Positions 5,894 to 8,360 of a stretch of DNA of 8,360 nucleotides are shown piece by piece. Origin of the DNA: Gammaproteobacteria bacterium (GTDB lineage: Bacteria > Pseudomonadota > Gammaproteobacteria > GRL18). The stretch lies in contig JALTKC010000015.1 in the NCBI GenBank assembly GCA_027076245.1, forward strand, positions 1 through 8,360, in the 5' to 3' direction. Below the pieces are notes generated by a model. It had not been told where the DNA came from and did no database searches. It saw only the letters and a list, made by a program, of their open reading frames with translations. Made by a program: the position numbers and the translations under genes. Each line of letters begins with the position of its first letter. Within the stretch, counting starts at the first letter, position 1.

Positions 5894-6712
5894 TTACCGG
5901 GCTTTTTTTAATTTACGAATGGTATAGCCTACAAGACCGGAAAAAGTGTACAGGGCAAAAATACTGAACAGGATCAGGGGCGGCTGATAAACAATAAAAA
6001 CAAAGACCAGTACCATAATTAAAATGGTGACAAAGGGGACTTTGTTTTTTAAATCCAGATCCTTAAAGCTGCGGTATTTAATATTACTGACCATAAGCAG
6101 ACCGGCTCCTATCGTCATAATCATAACCAGGTATTTCAGACTTTCTCCATCTATCTGGTTTTCAGCACAGACCCAGACAAAGCCGACGATAAAACCGGCC
6201 GCTGCCGGACTGGCCAGCCCCTGAAAATAACGTTTATCGGCATGACCAATCTGGGTATTAAAACGTGCCAGACGTAAAGCAGCACTGACGACATAAATAA
6301 AGGCAGCAATCCAGCCTATCTTACCAAGAGCAGATAGCGACCAGGTGTACATAATAAGCGCCGGGGCAATACCAAAGGAGATCATATCTGAAAGACTGTC
6401 GTACTCAGCGCCAAAATCACTCTGAGTATTGGTCATACGGGCGACCCTGCCATCCAGCCCATCCAGAATCATGGAAATAAAAATGGCCAGGGCGGCTGCT
6501 TCAAACCGGTCATTCATAGCAGCAATAACGGCATAAAAACCGCCGAACAGTGCACCGGTGGTAAATAGATTGGGCAGCAGGTAAATACCACGACGTTTTT
6601 TTGACTGAGATACTGATTCCACAGCAGGCTCTTCTTCTACACTGACCAGTTTAGTGACCTTGTCATTGTTAGATTCATTATTTACTGGTTGGGTATTATG
6701 CGGATCTTCCAT
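5894..6712 (-). CDS. pssA: CDP-diacylglycerol--serine O-phosphatidyltransferase
   Basis: PssA makes phosphatidylserine from CDP-diacylglycerol and serine in the inner membrane, the step leading to phosphatidylethanolamine. This is the integral-membrane CDP-alcohol phosphotransferase type, not the E. coli phospholipase-D-like enzyme. The complete family motif D..DG..AR........G...D...D is present (D84, D87-G88, A91-R92, G101, D105, D109). The catalytic region starts at RRGIYLLPNLFTT (40-52). About six to eight hydrophobic segments lie between residues 50 and 260, and the C-terminus is basic (KLKKAR). Residues 1-39 are a hydrophilic, Asn/Glu-rich extension. The ATG at 6710-6712 has no clear Shine-Dalgarno sequence, but the next Met (66) would remove essential sequence. 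The gene lies between ilvC and leuA, an arrangement common in proteobacteria. Because the ilvC terminator precedes it, it needs its own promoter or read-through; I saw no convincing promoter at 6713-6767. Confidence 0.95.
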   Translation of the reverse strand: MEDPHNTQPVNNESNNDKVTKLVSVEEEPAVESVSQSKKRRGIYLLPNLFTTGALFGGFYAVIAAMNDRFEAAALAIFISMILDGLDGRVARMTNTQSDFGAEYDSLSDMISFGIAPALIMYTWSLSALGKIGWIAAFIYVVSAALRLARFNTQIGHADKRYFQGLASPAAAGFIVGFVWVCAENQIDGESLKYLVMIMTIGAGLLMVSNIKYRSFKDLDLKNKVPFVTILIMVLVFVFIVYQPPLILFSIFALYTFSGLVGYTIRKLKKAR

Positions 6713-6767
6713 AATTTTAAATTTCTATACGCTGTTTTTAAAATACAAGATTAACAAATCAGCAAAC

Positions 6768-6810
6768 AAAAAAATAGCCTGACCGGCTTTATACCAGGCA
6801 GGCTATTTTT
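6768..6810 (-). terminator. Strong intrinsic terminator after ilvC
   Basis: A 12-base-pair perfect stem (arms 6770-6781 and 6799-6810: AAAAATAGCCTG and its complement) is extended by a mismatch and four more pairs including one G-U, with a 7-base loop. On the minus strand the stem runs into seven Ts (6768-6774). The first arm begins 20 bases after the ilvC stop. The A and T tracts are symmetric, so it could also stop transcription on the plus strand, although no plus-strand gene is present. Confidence 0.9.
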
Positions 6811-6829
6811 GTCTGTATTAAATAAAGGT

Positions 6830-7846
6830 TTAGTTTTTGTCTTTATCAACCAGAGCGTTTTCAGTGATCCAGGGCATCATGGCGCGCAGTTTAGCACCGG
6901 TCTGCTCAATAGGATGGGCTGCATTGTTACGGCGCCAGGCAGTCATTTCAGGGTAGTTGGTCTGACCTTCCAGGATAAAGCGCTTGGCATATTCACCGTT
7001 CTGAATATTCTTCAGGGCTTCCTGCATGGCCTTACGGCTTTCATCATTAATGACTTTAGGACCCGTCACATACTCACCATATTCCGCATTATTGGAAATT
7101 GAGTAGTTCATATTGGCAATACCGCCTTCGTACATCAGGTCAACAATAAGTTTTAATTCATGCAGACACTCAAAGTAGGCCATTTCAGGAGCATAACCGG
7201 CTTCAGTCAGGGTCTCAAAACCGGCTTTAACCAGTTCTACTGCACCGCCGCATAATACTGCCTGTTCACCAAATAAGTCAGTTTCAGTCTCATCTTTAAA
7301 GGTGGTTTCAATAATACCGGTACGGCCGCCGCCAACACCAGAAGCATAAGACAGAGCCACATCTTTGGCTTTACCGGAAGCATCCTGGAATACCGCAATC
7401 AGGTCTGGAATACCGCCGCCTTTGACAAATTCGGAACGAACGGTATGGCCAGGTGCCTTAGGTGCAATCATAATCACGTCCAGATCAGCACGGGGAACAA
7501 TCTGATTGTAATGAATACTGAAACCATGAGCAAAAGCCAGAGTGGCGCCCTGCTTGATATTGGGTTCGATTTCATTTTTATATAATTGAGACTGAAACTC
7601 ATCTGGTGTCAGAATCATAACCAGATCAGCGTCTTTAACTGCATCAGCCGTATTTTTTACCGCCAGACCCGCTGCTTCAGCCTTGGCCGCAGAAGTCGAA
7701 CCTTCACGCAGTGCAATGGTGACATCCACACCGGAATCTTTCAGATTGTTTGCATGTGCATGACCCTGAGAACCATAACCAACGATGGTAACTTTCATGC
7801 CCTTAATGATAGAAAGATCGCAATCCTTATCATAATATATATTCAT
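6830..7846 (-). CDS. ilvC: Ketol-acid reductoisomerase, class I
   Basis: IlvC converts acetolactate or acetohydroxybutyrate to the dihydroxy acid with NADPH and magnesium, for valine, isoleucine and (via oxoisovalerate) leucine. From the ATG at 7844-7846 the protein has 338 residues, the standard class I length, and conserved residues then fall on canonical numbers: nucleotide-binding GYGSQGHAHA (23-32), His107, metal ligands Asp190, Glu194, Glu226 and Glu230, and Ser251. The LREGS.S loop (47-52) with Arg48, Ser50 and Ser52 is the kind seen in NADPH-preferring enzymes. The frame extends two codons further to a TTG, but AAGG (7855-7858) eight bases before the ATG and the family N-terminus MNIYYDKD favour the ATG. 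It follows ilvN by 119 AT-rich bases and is closed by a strong terminator. Confidence 0.98.
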   Translation of the reverse strand: MNIYYDKDCDLSIIKGMKVTIVGYGSQGHAHANNLKDSGVDVTIALREGSTSAAKAEAAGLAVKNTADAVKDADLVMILTPDEFQSQLYKNEIEPNIKQGATLAFAHGFSIHYNQIVPRADLDVIMIAPKAPGHTVRSEFVKGGGIPDLIAVFQDASGKAKDVALSYASGVGGGRTGIIETTFKDETETDLFGEQAVLCGGAVELVKAGFETLTEAGYAPEMAYFECLHELKLIVDLMYEGGIANMNYSISNNAEYGEYVTGPKVINDESRKAMQEALKNIQNGEYAKRFILEGQTNYPEMTAWRRNNAAHPIEQTGAKLRAMMPWITENALVDKDKN

Positions 7847-7854
7847 TATCAAAA

Positions 7855-7858
7855 CCTT
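7855..7858 (-). promoter_or_regulatory. Ribosome binding site of ilvC
   Basis: AAGG on the minus strand lies eight bases before the ATG at 7846 and only two bases before the in-frame TTG at 7850-7852. The spacing therefore selects the ATG. Confidence 0.65.
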
Positions 7859-7929
7859 ATAGTTAATTTTTAAAATAGTTCTTAATATTAGCTCTTAATG
7901 TTTAGTGACTGATTTTCAGCCATTATTAC

Positions 7930-7956
7930 GGTTAAAAAACAGACGAAGTCTAAAAA
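7930..7956 (-). terminator. Weak hairpin plus T run between ilvN and ilvC
   Basis: On the minus strand AGAC-TTC-GTCT forms a 4-base-pair stem followed one base later by six Ts, 15 bases past the ilvN stop. The stem is too short for an efficient terminator, so partial termination or mere chance are both possible. The rest of the 7847-7965 gap is AT-rich. Several -10-like hexamers occur there, but I found no -35 partner good enough to call a promoter. Confidence 0.3.
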
Positions 7957-7965
7957 ACTTATTAC

Positions 7966-8360
7966 CTACACATGCAGTGCAGAATTGCCTCTGGCAATGC
8001 CCATAACACCGGAACGCACCGTTTCCAGAATAGTGTCACATTCAAAAGAAGCAACAAAAGCATCCAGTTTATCACTGGTGCCGGTTAATTCAATGGTGTA
8101 TGAATTGGGTGTAACATCGACGATATTGCCACGGAAAATTGTGGTTAATCGCATTATCTCATCCCGTTTGCTGCCCGAAGCCTTAACTTTAATCAGCATC
8201 ATTTCACGCTCAATATGAGAATTGCCATGAACATTGAGATCATTGAGTTTTACCACATCAATCAGCTTATTTAATTGCTTGGTGATCTGTTCAATGATTT
8301 CATCAGAGCCGCGAGTGACCAGGGTCATACGTGATAAGGTCGGATCTTCTGTCGGTGCTA
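7966..8360 (-). CDS. ilvN: Acetolactate synthase small (regulatory) subunit, 5' end outside window
   Basis: The small subunit activates the catalytic subunit (IlvB/IlvI) and mediates valine feedback inhibition. The frame stays open to the right edge, and the 130 visible residues start within the conserved APTEDPTLSRMT stretch, which lies near residue 36 of E. coli IlvH. The N-terminal part of the ACT domain is therefore missing, and the true start lies about 35 codons outside the window. An internal Met at 8326-8328 is not the start. Visible blocks are the end of the ACT domain (QLNKLIDVVKL), then the C-terminal domain with EREMMLIKVKASG, FRGNIVDVTP, ELTGTSDKLDAF and the final RSGVMGIARG. It is an IlvH-length (about 165 residues) protein; ilvN and ilvH are both used for this family. 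The large subunit gene is expected just upstream (beyond 8360). Confidence 0.95.
   Translation of the reverse strand, partial: APTEDPTLSRMTLVTRGSDEIIEQITKQLNKLIDVVKLNDLNVHGNSHIEREMMLIKVKASGSKRDEIMRLTTIFRGNIVDVTPNSYTIELTGTSDKLDAFVASFECDTILETVRSGVMGIARGNSALHV

Noticed and set aside
6713..6767. Promoter for pssA
   Set aside because: TATAGA and TAAAAT look like -10 boxes, but none has a -35 partner at 16-18 bases, so I did not list one.
6809..7873. Plus-strand frames of 97 and 95 codons opposite ilvC
   Set aside because: They are antisense to an intact, canonical IlvC with no supporting signals; the first begins in the terminator arm.
8326..8328. ATG as the start of ilvN
   Set aside because: The frame continues upstream through APTEDPTLSR, a conserved internal stretch of the family, so this Met is internal and the gene is cut by the window edge.

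Overview
The window looks like chromosomal core DNA from a gammaproteobacterium of moderate, slightly AT-leaning base composition. The evidence is the gene order ilvN-ilvC-pssA-leuA, a class I (short) IlvC, a RimI and RF3 pair, and a UDG-fold protein sitting where holD sits in E. coli (holD-rimI-...-prfC). I cannot name a genus. All nine supported genes lie on the minus strand, so transcription runs from high to low coordinates. No tRNA, rRNA, CRISPR array, insertion sequence or phage signal was seen, and no stretch of more than 300 bases lacks a gene.

In order of transcription: the right edge (7966-8360) holds the 3' part of ilvN, the regulatory subunit of acetolactate synthase. Next is ilvC (6830-7846), ketol-acid reductoisomerase, which is closed by a strong hairpin terminator (6768-6810). 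pssA (5894-6712), phosphatidylserine synthase, and leuA (4253-5785), 2-isopropylmalate synthase, follow. The ilvN-ilvC-leuA set covers valine/isoleucine synthesis and the branch to leucine, with a phospholipid gene in between. This pssA insertion is familiar from many proteobacteria. A candidate promoter with an embedded palindrome precedes leuA.

Downstream of leuA the genes are nearly fused. leuA overlaps the next gene (3261-4253) by one base (TAATG), that gene ends 2 bases before rimI (2791-3258), and prfC (1188-2768) follows after 22 bases. This looks like one transcript joining leucine synthesis to replication and translation functions. The 3261-4253 product is the most interesting item. 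It carries a short N-terminal segment resembling the clamp-loader-binding N-terminus of the DNA polymerase III psi subunit (HolD), then a long acidic linker, then a family-4-type UDG domain that keeps four cluster-type cysteines but has lost the usual catalytic motif.

The left edge (1-1044) is a separate two-gene unit with its own candidate promoter. It has a small membrane protein built from two tandem DUF2892/YgaP-like hairpins, followed after 8 bases by a HAMP-containing membrane sensor that runs off the window. Between it and prfC lies a 143-base gap with a small GC-rich hairpin and a doubtful 44-codon reading frame.
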